Part shown: one piece after another, positions 54,082 to 62,828 of the stretch | How positions within the stretch are numbered: position 1 is the stretch's first letter | Layout: every line of letters begins with the position of its first letter | NCBI RefSeq assembly: GCF_009720735.1 | Contig: NZ_WNKU01000007.1 | Span: 1 to 64,000, forward strand | Direction: 5' to 3' | DNA from: Heliobacterium mobile | GTDB lineage: Bacteria > Bacillota > Desulfitobacteriia > Heliobacteriales > Heliobacteriaceae | Length of the DNA stretch: 64,000 bases | The notes under the pieces: model-generated | Database searches by the model: none | Told to the model about the DNA's origin: nothing | Seen by the model: only the letters and a program-made list of their open reading frames with translations | Translations under genes and position numbers: made by a program

Positions 54082-55227
54082 ATGAAACTCCATCCATCCA
54101 CTTTGGTCGTCCACTCGGGTGTTGAACCGGAAGAACATACGGGAGCCTCTTCGGTGCCGATTTTCATGGGTTCTACCTTTCATCAAAAAGACATCGATAC
54201 CCCTCAGCCCTTTGATTACTCCCGTTCCGGCAATCCGACTCGTCAAGCCGTAGAAGAGACCATCGCTTTGCTGGAGGGGGGGACGCGAGGGTTTGCTTTC
54301 GCCTCAGGGATCGCAGCCATGTCTACCTGCCTTGGATTGTTCGGTGCCGGCGATCATTTGATAGCTACTAGGGACATCTATGGCGGGACTTATCGTTTAT
54401 TGGACAAGGTCTGGTCGAATTTCGGCGTAGAGACGACCTTTGTCGATGCCACTGACATTGAAGCGATCCGGTCTGCAGCCCGGCCGAATACCCGTGGTCT
54501 CGTCTTAGAAACGCCTTCCAATCCCACATTGTCCATCACCGACCTGAGGGCTTGTGCCAGCTTAGCCAAGGAACGGGGCTGGTTGACGATTGTAGACAAT
54601 ACCTTTATGACACCTTGTCTACAAAAGCCTCTTGAATTGGGAATCGATATTGTCGTACATAGTGCGACCAAATTTTTAGGGGGTCATAGTGATTTGATCG
54701 CCGGCGCTATTGTCGTTAAAGACGACAAGCTCGGAAAAAGAATCGGTTTTTTACAGAACGCCTTTGGCGCAATCTTAAGTCCCCATGACAGTTGGCTGCT
54801 CCTGCGAGGAATCAAAACCTTAGCTGTACGGATGGAAGTTTCGCAGCGGGGGGCTGCTCAGGTGGCAGAATACTTGTCTGGTCATCCCAAAGTAAAGCGC
54901 GTCTATTATCCCGGTTTGTCCAGCCATCGGGGCCAGGAAATCCACCGTCAACAAGCCAAGGGAGCGGGAGCTGTCCTCTCCTTTGATCTGGGTGGCAAAG
55001 ATGAAGTGAAAAAACTGTTTGCTCATATCAAGTTACCCCTCGTGGCGGTCAGCCTCGGCGGGGTGGAAAGCATTCTTTCCTATCCGGCGACGATGTCCCA
55101 TGCGGCGATGGAACCGGCTGAACGGGAGAAGCGCGGTATCGGGCCCGGATTGGTCCGCTTGTCTGTAGGCCTAGAAAATCCCGATGATTTAAAGGCCGAT
55201 TTGGAAGAGGCTTTAAAGGCGCTGTAA
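54082..55227 (+). CDS. Cystathionine beta-lyase-type PLP enzyme (MetC-like)
   Basis: This 381-residue paralogue of the preceding enzyme lies 34 bp downstream. It has YSRSGNPTRQAVEETIALLE, PLP lysine in HSATKFLGGHSDLIAG and SLGGVESILSYPATMSH. As second gene of an S-box pair it is probably the lyase that converts cystathionine to homocysteine, but gamma-synthase, gamma-lyase and beta-lyase cannot be separated by eye. The AAAGG ribosome site lies before ATG 54082. Confidence 0.86.
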   Translation: MKLHPSTLVVHSGVEPEEHTGASSVPIFMGSTFHQKDIDTPQPFDYSRSGNPTRQAVEETIALLEGGTRGFAFASGIAAMSTCLGLFGAGDHLIATRDIYGGTYRLLDKVWSNFGVETTFVDATDIEAIRSAARPNTRGLVLETPSNPTLSITDLRACASLAKERGWLTIVDNTFMTPCLQKPLELGIDIVVHSATKFLGGHSDLIAGAIVVKDDKLGKRIGFLQNAFGAILSPHDSWLLLRGIKTLAVRMEVSQRGAAQVAEYLSGHPKVKRVYYPGLSSHRGQEIHRQQAKGAGAVLSFDLGGKDEVKKLFAHIKLPLVAVSLGGVESILSYPATMSHAAMEPAEREKRGIGPGLVRLSVGLENPDDLKADLEEALKAL

Positions 55228-55253
55228 GGATAAATGTTGAGTTTTATATAAGA

Positions 55254-55350
55254 GGGCTATTTCACTTCAATGAAAATCTAAACTGCAATGACGAAGCCCT
55301 TAGCGAGCGGAGTCATTACACCTCGGTTAAAGAATTCTGTGAAATAACCC
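55254..55350. repeat. Nested inverted repeat, ~97 bp (MITE-like)
   Basis: The ends GGGCTATTTCAC (55254-55265) and GTGAAATAACCC (55339-55350) match in 11 of 12 positions. Inside, AATGAC (55287-55292) and GTCATT (55312-55317) form a second stem. It ends 1 bp before the -35 box of cysK2. It could be a small non-autonomous element or a long hairpin. Confidence 0.5.
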
Positions 55351-55351
55351 G

Positions 55352-55380
55352 TTGACAACAGGACGAACAGCCTTTAATAT
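55352..55380 (+). promoter_or_regulatory. cysK2 promoter
   Basis: TTGACA at 55352-55357 and TAATAT at 55375-55380 are spaced 17 bp. Confidence 0.75.
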
Positions 55381-55429
55381 CATAAATATAAATCGAATAA
55401 CTCGGAATTACGTGCTGACCGGAAATACC

Positions 55430-55490
55430 GGAGGCCGGTGGGTAACCTATCGAGGATAGGTCAGGTTACCCTCGGCCTCCTTTTGTTTTT
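55430..55490 (+). terminator. Leader terminator (attenuator) before cysK2
   Basis: GGAGGCCG pairs with CGGCCTCC, with inner GGTAACCT/AGGTTACC extending the stem, followed by TTTTGTTTTT. It lies between the promoter and the cysK2 start, and ACCGGAAATACCGG just before it could form a competing structure. No known riboswitch core is visible. Confidence 0.75.
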
Positions 55491-55551
55491 GGAAAGCAGT
55501 AACATGAAAAAAGTCTAACAAGGAAAATTTATAAACATGGAGGGAACCAAA

Positions 55552-56481
55552 ATGGCTAAAATCATTGAGAACTTAACCGATTTGATCGGAAAGACTCCCC
55601 TGGTAAAACTCAACCGGATTACGGAGGGAGTCGTTGGTAAGGTCGTCGTCAAACTGGAGTACTTTAACCCTGGCGGCAGCGTGAAAGACCGCATCGGCTA
55701 TGCCATGATTAAAGACGCTGAAGAAAAAGGACTTATCAATCAAGATACGGTAATCGTCGAACCGACGAGTGGAAACACCGGTATCGCCCTTGCCCTGGTT
55801 GCGGCGGCCCGGGGCTACCGGCTGATCTTGACGATGCCCGAGACGATGAGTGTAGAGCGACGGAACCTCCTTAAGGCCTACGGAGCTGAACTCGTTCTCA
55901 CCGCTGGCTCAGAAGGCATGAAAGGCGCTGTTCGCAAGGCTGAGGAACTGGCAGCCCAGATCCCTAACTCTTTCATACCGCAACAGTTCAAGAACCCGGC
56001 GAACCCGGAGATCCACCGGCATACGACAGCGGAGGAGATTTGGAACGACTCAGACGGCCAGATCGACATCCTGATCGGTGGTATTGGTACAGGAGGAACG
56101 ATCACCGGCGTAGGGGAGACGCTGAAAAAGCGCAAACCCGATTTGCAGGTGGTTGCGGTAGAACCATTTGATTCTCCTGTTTTCTCGGGTGGACAGCCGG
56201 GACCTCATAAGATTCAAGGAATTGGCCCCGGCTTTATCCCAGACGTATTAAATCTCGCTATTGTCGACGAGATCTACAAGGTCAAAAATGAAGAAGCCTT
56301 GGAAACGGGCCGTCGTTTAGCCCGTGAAGAGGGAATCCTCGTCGGAATTTCTTCCGGTGCCGCTGCCTTCGCCGCTCTAGAAATCGCCAAGCGACCGGAA
56401 AACGCAGGAAAACTCATCGTGACCATACTGCCTGATACAGGAGAGCGCTATCTCAGCACCGCCCTCTTCCAAGAAGTGTAA
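55552..56481 (+). CDS. cysK: Cysteine synthase (O-acetylserine sulfhydrylase), copy 2
   Basis: This 309-residue protein starts at ATG 55552 after ATGGAGGGAACCAAA. PLP lysine lies in [14 protein letters not shown] near residue 42; [10 protein letters not shown] and [13 protein letters not shown] follow. It is very similar to copy 1, which is on the opposite strand 3 kb away. The two copies have different leaders (5' UTR palindrome versus attenuator), which suggests differential regulation. Confidence 0.95.
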   Translation: MAKIIENLTDLIGKTPLVKLNRITEGVVGKVVVKLEYFNPGGSVKDRIGYAMIKDAEEKGLINQDTVIVEPTSGNTGIALALVAAARGYRLILTMPETMSVERRNLLKAYGAELVLTAGSEGMKGAVRKAEELAAQIPNSFIPQQFKNPANPEIHRHTTAEEIWNDSDGQIDILIGGIGTGGTITGVGETLKKRKPDLQVVAVEPFDSPVFSGGQPGPHKIQGIGPGFIPDVLNLAIVDEIYKVKNEEALETGRRLAREEGILVGISSGAAAFAALEIAKRPENAGKLIVTILPDTGERYLSTALFQEV

Positions 56482-56499
56482 TCAGGTGGCAAAAATGTG

Positions 56500-56529
56500 T
56501 TGACACTCCACTCCTGTTGGCTCTATACT
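56500..56529 (+). promoter_or_regulatory. Promoter of the yezD-metY transcription unit
   Basis: TTGACA at 56500-56505 and TATACT at 56524-56529 are spaced 18 bp, 60 bp before the first YezD-like gene. Confidence 0.65.
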
Positions 56530-56539
56530 CACCTTAATT

Positions 56540-56572
56540 CAAGTAATCAAATCGGATTTGTTTGATATCTTG
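56540..56572 (+). promoter_or_regulatory. Inverted repeat next to the yezD ribosome site
   Basis: CAAGTAATCAAA and TTTGATATCTTG pair in 10 of 12 positions with a 9-nt loop. The repeat ends where the GAGGAGGTGG ribosome site begins, so it could be an operator or an RNA stem that modulates translation. Confidence 0.4.
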
Positions 56573-56589
56573 AGGAGGTGGAAAGCGGA

Positions 56590-56757
56590 GTGGAAGAAAA
56601 CAGAGATAAAGATAACGATAAAGATATCATTTCTTTGGAAGTGCTTGAACGGATCGAAAAAGAAATCAAAAAGATAAAGCACGGGACGATCACCTTAATC
56701 ATTCAAGATTCCCATGTCATCCAAATGAACAAGTTTGAAAAGATCCGCTTTCGATAA
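56590..56757 (+). CDS. YezD-like small protein (DUF2292), copy 1
   Basis: This 55-residue protein starts at GTG 56590, 8 bases after GAGGAGGTGG. After a charged N terminus the family pattern follows: LERIEKEIKKIKHGTITLII, then QDSHVIQMNKFEKIRFR. YezD-type proteins are associated with sulfur amino-acid genes in Bacillota; their biochemical role is unknown. A second copy follows directly. Confidence 0.72.
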   Translation: MEENRDKDNDKDIISLEVLERIEKEIKKIKHGTITLIIQDSHVIQMNKFEKIRFR

Positions 56758-56827
56758 AGCCTCAATCAGGATTTTGAGTAACCTACTCGAAAGTGGGCTG
56801 GGAATCTGGGTGAAAAGGAGCAGTCTC

Positions 56828-57040
56828 ATGTCTGAAAACCGGCAAGCTCGTCCGAGCACGTCCAGTCAAAAAAATAATCACAACGTAAGCCCCACAGGAG
56901 CGCGAATTATCGAGGCCGTTCGTGGATTGAAATACGGCGAAGTGGTCATCGTCGTACAGAACGGCCGTATCGTTCAACTGGAACGGACGGAAAAACTACG
57001 GTTCCCTCAAGTAGAAGGAGCTTACGGAGACGGAATATAG
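56828..57040 (+). CDS. YezD-like small protein (DUF2292), copy 2
   Basis: This 70-residue protein starts at ATG 56828, 8 bases after AAGGAG. After a Ser/Asn-rich leader the domain reads IIEAVRGLKYGEVVIVVQNG, then RIVQLERTEKLRF. It is divergent from copy 1 apart from the YG.V.IV...G.I.Q...EK.RF core. It lies 20 bp before the metY-type gene, which supports a role in sulfur assimilation. Confidence 0.75.
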   Translation: MSENRQARPSTSSQKNNHNVSPTGARIIEAVRGLKYGEVVIVVQNGRIVQLERTEKLRFPQVEGAYGDGI

Positions 57041-57045
57041 ATTAG

Positions 57046-58347
<1,302 letters not shown>

Positions 58348-58368
58348 AAACATAATATATAAAAACCG

Positions 58369-58418
58369 GGGGCTAAGCAGTTTCAACCCGAATGTTCGGA
58401 GAACTGCTTAGCCCTTTT
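58369..58418 (+). terminator. Terminator of the yezD-metY unit
   Basis: GGGCTAAGCAGTT pairs perfectly with AACTGCTTAGCCC and is followed by TTTT. Confidence 0.85.
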
Positions 58419-58443
58419 AAACGAGCAAATGAGGGATGAACAG

Positions 58444-59241
58444 ATGCAAATTATCGAGAAGCTTCAACGATTACAGCAAATTCTCAAAGAAATGGACCGA
58501 GTGCTCGTTGCTTATTCAGGCGGTGTCGATAGTACGTTCTTGCTGAAAGTAGCTTACGACACGCTGGGGGATAACACTCTCGGGGTGTTGGGAATCTCCG
58601 AAACGGTTCCGCGAGATCAAATTTTCGAGGCACAGAGGATGGCCGAAGATATCGGCGTTCCCTTTCAAAAGGTCGACACAGACGAATTCCAGCGGGAGGA
58701 ATTTGTTCAAAACGGACCAGACCGGTGTTTTCACTGTAAAACGGCCCTCTTTCAACGGTTGTGGGAAATCGCTACGGAAAAAGGTTTTCCCCATATCGTC
58801 GATGGCAACAATGCCGATGACGTGGGCGATTATCGCCCGGGAATGAAAGCGGCTCGAAACCTAAACGTACGTAGTCCTCTGATGGAAGCCGGTTTAACGA
58901 AGGAGGAGATTCGAGAACTTTCCCGCCAATTAGGTCTACCTACATGGAATCAAGCGGCTTCACCCTGTTTGTCTTCGCGCTTCCCCTATGGAACCCGCAT
59001 CACCGAGGACGGGCTTATTCAGGTCGAAAAAGCGGAAAAGTATCTGAAAGAGCTCGGTTTTTACCAAGTGCGGGCACGCTATCATGACCGATTGGTACGG
59101 ATTGAGGTCGATAAAGACAACCTGGAAAAAGCCGTTCAGCATGCCGACCTGATCGTCAGTTATATGAAGAGCATTGGATTTTCTTTTGTAACACTCGATT
59201 TAGCCGGTTACCGTCTCGGCAGCTTCAATGACTTGCTTTAA
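58444..59241 (+). CDS. larE: LarE-like ATP-dependent sulfur transferase (PP-loop)
   Basis: This 265-residue protein starts at ATG 58444 (GAGGG upstream). The PP-loop SGGVDS is at 25-30. Cys95 and Cys98 (RCFHCKT) and Cys175 in ASPCLSSRFPYG are present. Cys175 corresponds to the sacrificial sulfur donor of Lactobacillus LarE; the extra CxxC suggests the three-cysteine, [4Fe-4S]-type LarE that does not sacrifice its own cysteine. LarE helps make the nickel-pincer cofactor of lactate racemase. No larA, larB or larC gene is in the window, so another thiolation role is possible. Confidence 0.88.
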   Translation: MQIIEKLQRLQQILKEMDRVLVAYSGGVDSTFLLKVAYDTLGDNTLGVLGISETVPRDQIFEAQRMAEDIGVPFQKVDTDEFQREEFVQNGPDRCFHCKTALFQRLWEIATEKGFPHIVDGNNADDVGDYRPGMKAARNLNVRSPLMEAGLTKEEIRELSRQLGLPTWNQAASPCLSSRFPYGTRITEDGLIQVEKAEKYLKELGFYQVRARYHDRLVRIEVDKDNLEKAVQHADLIVSYMKSIGFSFVTLDLAGYRLGSFNDLL

Positions 59242-59252
59242 GAAGTTTGAAG

Positions 59253-59294
59253 ACCTTTCTGTTCTCCCTCGTGGAGAGCAGAAAGGTTTTTTTG
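59253..59294 (+). terminator. Terminator of larE
   Basis: ACCTTTCTGTTCTCC pairs with GGAGAGCAGAAAGGT (near perfect) and is followed by seven T. Confidence 0.9.
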
Positions 59295-59412
59295 CACAGC
59301 TCATCACCTTACCGCATAGATTGAAAACGACATTAGACCTTTCAATTTCCAGCTTTTGCTCATGATGGCGATGGATAAGAAACTCGTCCGGCAGGGAAGG
59401 ATGGGGGTTCCG

Positions 59413-59979
59413 GTGTGCAACCATTCCGTTCCCAAAAAACAACAGGGGTTTACGCTATGGCTGACGGGTCTATCTGGTAGCGGAAAAACGACCTTGGCCA
59501 AGATGATCACCCAAGAAGTACAGGCTCGGGGGCGAAAAGTGGAGCTTCTCGACGGAGAGGACATCCGTGAATACCTGTCGCCGGAGTCGGGATTTACCCG
59601 GCAAGAGCGGTATGTACAGATTAAGCGCCTTGGATATCTGACCAAAATGTTGTCACGCAACGGTATTGCGGTAATCGCAGCAGAACTCGTGCCCTACCGG
59701 GAGATGCGAGAAATCATCCGGGCTCAGCACGAGGGCAACTTCATAGAAGTCTATCTCAAAGCGCCTCTCGAAACATGCATCGCGCGAGACGTGAGAGGCT
59801 TTTATCAAAAAGCGTTGACCGGAGGAATCCGCTGGTTCACGGGTATCATCGATCCCTTCGAAACCCCCGTTGACCCTGAAGTTGTCGTGGAGACCCACCG
59901 GGATACCCCGGAGCACTGTACCCGCCGGATTATCAGGAAGTTGGAGGAATTGGGCTACCTAGAAGTGGTGAGTAGGTGA
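59413..59979 (+). CDS. cysC: Adenylylsulfate (APS) kinase
   Basis: This is a 188-residue protein from GTG 59413, placed 5 bases after GGGGG; ATG 59401 and earlier starts are possible but lack spaced ribosome sites. The P-loop is GLSGSGKTT near 20-28; LLDGEDIREYLS and the LID-like DVRGFYQKAL segment follow. It phosphorylates APS to PAPS. The active-site DGD of CysC reads DGE here. No ATP sulfurylase gene is nearby. The next gene, 6 bp downstream, encodes an AprB-like ferredoxin. Confidence 0.88.
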   Translation: MCNHSVPKKQQGFTLWLTGLSGSGKTTLAKMITQEVQARGRKVELLDGEDIREYLSPESGFTRQERYVQIKRLGYLTKMLSRNGIAVIAAELVPYREMREIIRAQHEGNFIEVYLKAPLETCIARDVRGFYQKALTGGIRWFTGIIDPFETPVDPEVVVETHRDTPEHCTRRIIRKLEELGYLEVVSR

Positions 59980-59985
59980 TAGCTG

Positions 59986-60309
59986 ATGGTTCTCCTCATC
60001 GACAAGGAACAGTGCAATGGATGCGGCGGTCGATTTCGGTGTGCCCAAATCTGTCCAAGCAACTTGTTGGCTCCCGATGAAAATGGAAAAATCGAGCTCC
60101 GTGAGCCAAAAGAATGCTGGGACTGTGCCGCTTGCCTAAGAGTGTGCGGCCGTGACGCTTTAGCTCTAGCGATTTCGAGCGGGAGTGCAGAGAAACGATC
60201 GATCTTGAAAGTCCGTCCCGGGAAGAAAAAGGCCCGCTGGTCCATCCGGTTTCCCAGCGGGGAAGAGAAGTCTTTAGAAGTGGAAAATCGAGAAGTCCCC
60301 CTCAAATAA
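59986..60309 (+). CDS. AprB-like [4Fe-4S] ferredoxin
   Basis: This 107-residue protein has two [4Fe-4S] sites: Cys10, 13, 19, 23 and Cys44, 47, 50, 54. The arrangement CNGCGGRFRCAQICPSNLL followed by KECWDCAACLRVC and a C-terminal beta strand pair WSIRFPSGEEKSLEV resembles the beta subunit of adenylylsulfate reductase, though shortened. The coupling to cysC supports a function in APS metabolism. The flavoprotein alpha subunit (AprA) is not in the window, so its electron acceptor is unknown; a plain dicluster ferredoxin is the alternative. Confidence 0.75.
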   Translation: MVLLIDKEQCNGCGGRFRCAQICPSNLLAPDENGKIELREPKECWDCAACLRVCGRDALALAISSGSAEKRSILKVRPGKKKARWSIRFPSGEEKSLEVENREVPLK

Positions 60310-60315
60310 GCATAT

Positions 60316-60353
60316 AAAAGCCTTCTGTTTTTGAGAGCAGAAGGCTTTTTCTC
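60316..60353 (+). terminator. Terminator of the cysC unit
   Basis: AAAAGCCTTCTG pairs with CAGAAGGCTTTTT around a 10-nt loop. Confidence 0.85.
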
Positions 60354-60465
60354 TTCAGTTCGTCCATGTGAAGGTTTGCTTTCAAGGAAAACAATAGCCC
60401 AGGTGTGGTAGGAAGTTGTCCCTGGGCGGCGAAAAAGATAAAGATAAAATGATGGGGGGATTGCC

Positions 60466-61569
60466 TTGAAGTATTTGCGTTATCTATTGTTGGCTTTGCC
60501 ACTGATGCTCTACTTTCGCTGGAACGATCCCGAAAGCGGATGGGCTTTTTTGACAGCGGCCCTCAGCATTTTACCTTTGGCCGGATATATGGGAAAAGCG
60601 ACAGAAGAACTCGCTGTACACACGGGACCGAAAATCGGCGGTTTTCTCAATGCCACATTTGGCAATGCCACGGAATTGATTATCGCTCTCTTTGCGCTGA
60701 AGGCCGGGCACATCGAAGTGGTAAAAGCCTCCATCATCGGCTCGATTATCGGTAATATTCTGCTGGTTTTGGGATTGTCGGTTCTGCTGGGCGGTTTCAA
60801 ACACGGTACACAGCAGTTCAGTACGGAAACGGCCAAAATAAATGCCACGACCTTATTGCTGGCCGTCATCGCCATGCTGGTACCCTCTCTGTTTATGCAT
60901 ACCAAAGTACACGGGGAAGCGGCCGTCAACCTTTCCGTTGAAGTTTCTATCGTATTGCTCATCGTCTACGGCGCATTGCTCTATTTTAACTTTAATAATT
61001 CCGATAAAGTTGCCCAGGGAGCCGCGAATACTACTGAGGCGACTGCCATAACTGTTACGGAAAAAACGACAGCGGGAACAGTACATCAACCTGTAGATGA
61101 CCATGAAGCAGCGTGGACAAAAGGGAAGTCCCTTACGGTTCTGCTTGCCGCCACAGTGGCCGTTGCACTGGCCAGTGAAGTATTGGTGGGCTCTCTGGAG
61201 CATACGGTGTCTTCACTGGGATGGTCGGAAGCTTTTATCGGTATCATCCTTATCCCCATCATCGGGAATGCGGCTGAACACAGCAGTGCTGTCCTCATGG
61301 CGATGAAAAACCAGATCGAAGTGGCCGCTGAGATCGCTCTTGGGTCGAGCATTCAGATCGCTTTACTGGTTACATCCTTATTGGTGCTCGCCGGACGAAT
61401 CTTTGACCAGCCGATGGACTTGGTCTTTAATACCTTTGAACTGGTCGCAGTCGTCCTGTCTGTGTGGATCGCCAAGTCGATCAGCAAAGACGGCGAGACG
61501 AACTGGCTCGAAGGCCTTATGTTGCTGGCGACCTATGCAATCGTCGCTGGCGGGTTTGCCTTCGCCTAA
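60466..61569 (+). CDS. Calcium/proton exchanger (ChaA/CAX family)
   Basis: This 367-residue polytopic membrane protein has the two alpha repeats GGFLNATFGNATELIIALFA near 57-80 and GIILIPIIGNAAEHSSAVLMA near 262-280, each with the conserved acidic residue of CAX antiporters. A charged loop at 185-215 separates the halves. It exports Ca2+ in exchange for H+. The TTG at 60466 follows GGGGGGATTGCC. It is monocistronic in appearance. Confidence 0.93.
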   Translation: MKYLRYLLLALPLMLYFRWNDPESGWAFLTAALSILPLAGYMGKATEELAVHTGPKIGGFLNATFGNATELIIALFALKAGHIEVVKASIIGSIIGNILLVLGLSVLLGGFKHGTQQFSTETAKINATTLLLAVIAMLVPSLFMHTKVHGEAAVNLSVEVSIVLLIVYGALLYFNFNNSDKVAQGAANTTEATAITVTEKTTAGTVHQPVDDHEAAWTKGKSLTVLLAATVAVALASEVLVGSLEHTVSSLGWSEAFIGIILIPIIGNAAEHSSAVLMAMKNQIEVAAEIALGSSIQIALLVTSLLVLAGRIFDQPMDLVFNTFELVAVVLSVWIAKSISKDGETNWLEGLMLLATYAIVAGGFAFA

Positions 61570-61625
61570 GCGGTGTTTCGTTATCCCTTTTCCCGAATAA
61601 TATGTAATGGGAGGAGGGATGATTG

Positions 61626-62084
61626 ATGACACTGAAAAAGCGGGACGACTACGACCATCCGGTTTTTCGCATTCAGGAAGAGATGAACAAACTCTTCCGG
61701 CAGATGTTTCAGGAACCCTTTTTCTCGAACGATTTCTTTCATGCCTTTGAAGGCAAAGGCTGGCTGCCACGGCTCAACCAGATGGAACAGCCTGATGAAT
61801 ATGTCATCGAGGCAGAGATCCCTGGCATTGATCCAAAGACAGTAGAAATCCAAATCAATGGAAATATACTCACCATCAAGGGAGAAAGGCGAGCCGAGTT
61901 AGAGCGAAAAGATCGCAATACGCACATCGTGGAAGGAACTTATGGCGCTTTTCATCGCTCTGTCGTCTTACCCGGTAACGCTGATTTCGACAAAATCACC
62001 GCTGCCGGCAAAAATGGGATGCTCCACATTCGCATTGGAAAAAAACCGGAAGAGAAGCCCCGCATCATCAAAATAAACAGTTAA
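61626..62084 (+). CDS. Hsp20 / alpha-crystallin family small heat-shock protein
   Basis: This 152-residue protein starts at ATG 61626, 7 bases after GGGAGGAGGG. The alpha-crystallin domain (about 48-140) includes YVIEAEIPGIDPKTVEIQIN, LTIKGERRAE and the GAFHRSVVLPG...ITAAGKNGMLHI strands; the C-terminal I-x-I-like tail PRIIKIN is present. It is an ATP-independent holdase chaperone. No CIRCE element is seen upstream. Confidence 0.93.
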   Translation: MTLKKRDDYDHPVFRIQEEMNKLFRQMFQEPFFSNDFFHAFEGKGWLPRLNQMEQPDEYVIEAEIPGIDPKTVEIQINGNILTIKGERRAELERKDRNTHIVEGTYGAFHRSVVLPGNADFDKITAAGKNGMLHIRIGKKPEEKPRIIKINS

Positions 62085-62115
62085 AATCGCCCTGAGATAA
62101 AGGGCGATTTTTTTG
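62084..62115 (+). terminator. Terminator of hsp20
   Basis: AAATCGCCCT pairs with AGGGCGATTT and continues into seven T. Confidence 0.9.
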
Positions 62116-62154
62116 TTCAAAGGGTTCTATTGTAAACTGATTTTTTTCATATGG

Positions 62155-62183
62155 TTGACAGAAGGCGTCCTTCTAGATACAGT
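62155..62183 (+). promoter_or_regulatory. bioY-bioD promoter
   Basis: TTGACA at 62155-62160 and TACAGT at 62178-62183 are spaced 17 bp. Confidence 0.7.
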
Positions 62184-62187
62184 TATT

Positions 62188-62219
62188 TTGTCAACTACAT
62201 AATTCAGAATGGTTTACAA
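62188..62219 (+). promoter_or_regulatory. BirA-type operator upstream of bioY
   Basis: TTGTCAACT at 62188-62196 and GGTTTACAA at 62211-62219 are separated by 14 bp and lie over the expected transcription start, as for the bioB operator. Confidence 0.8.
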
Positions 62220-62232
62220 TAAAGGAGGTTGT

Positions 62233-62814
62233 TTGATCGACATGTCCAATCTGACTCCCCGGGACATGAGTCTGGTGGCTCTTTTTGCGGCGTTGACCGC
62301 TGTCGGTGCTTTTATCAAAGTCCCTGTTCCTTTCGTACCCTTTACTTTGCAGTATCTCTTTGTAGCCATGGCCGGTATCTTGCTGGGCTCGCGGTTGGGA
62401 CTGACCAGCCAAATCCTCTACATCGCGATTGGTCTTTTAGGAGTGCCTGTCTTTGCTGAGGGCGGAGGACCGGCTTATGTGCTGAAACCTACCTTCGGCT
62501 ATCTGATCGGCTTTGCCCTAGGGGCCTATGTGATCGGCCTGTTGTCAGAGCGGCTGGCGGAAGCCCAAAAGGGCCGTCTGTTTCTCTCCGTTTTGGCCGG
62601 CCTCGCTGTCATCTACGGAATGGGTGCGCTGTACTTGTATGGAATCATGAATTATGTCACTAACTCTCCCATATCGGTAGCGAATACAGTGCTCTATGGA
62701 ATCCTGCTGCCCCTGCCCGGGGACATTTTCCTGAGTGGAGTCGCCGCCTTCCTGGGACTGAAAGTGTGGCTGTTCCGTCGCACCGCCGAAGGGGTACAAG
62801 AGGCTTCGCAATAA
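62233..62814 (+). CDS. bioY: Biotin transporter BioY (ECF substrate-binding component)
   Basis: This 193-residue membrane protein has about six hydrophobic helices and the BioY patterns IKVPVPFVPFTLQYLFVAMAG, GSRLGLTSQILYIAIGLLG and the GGGPAYVLKPTFGYLIGFA segment. It captures biotin for import by an ECF transporter. The start is TTG 62233 (4 bases after AAAGGAGG) or ATG 62242 (13 bases); an ATG at 62209 lies inside the BirA operator and is rejected. It is followed closely by bioD. Confidence 0.93.
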   Translation: MIDMSNLTPRDMSLVALFAALTAVGAFIKVPVPFVPFTLQYLFVAMAGILLGSRLGLTSQILYIAIGLLGVPVFAEGGGPAYVLKPTFGYLIGFALGAYVIGLLSERLAEAQKGRLFLSVLAGLAVIYGMGALYLYGIMNYVTNSPISVANTVLYGILLPLPGDIFLSGVAAFLGLKVWLFRRTAEGVQEASQ

Positions 62815-62828
62815 GGGGAGAGATAAGA

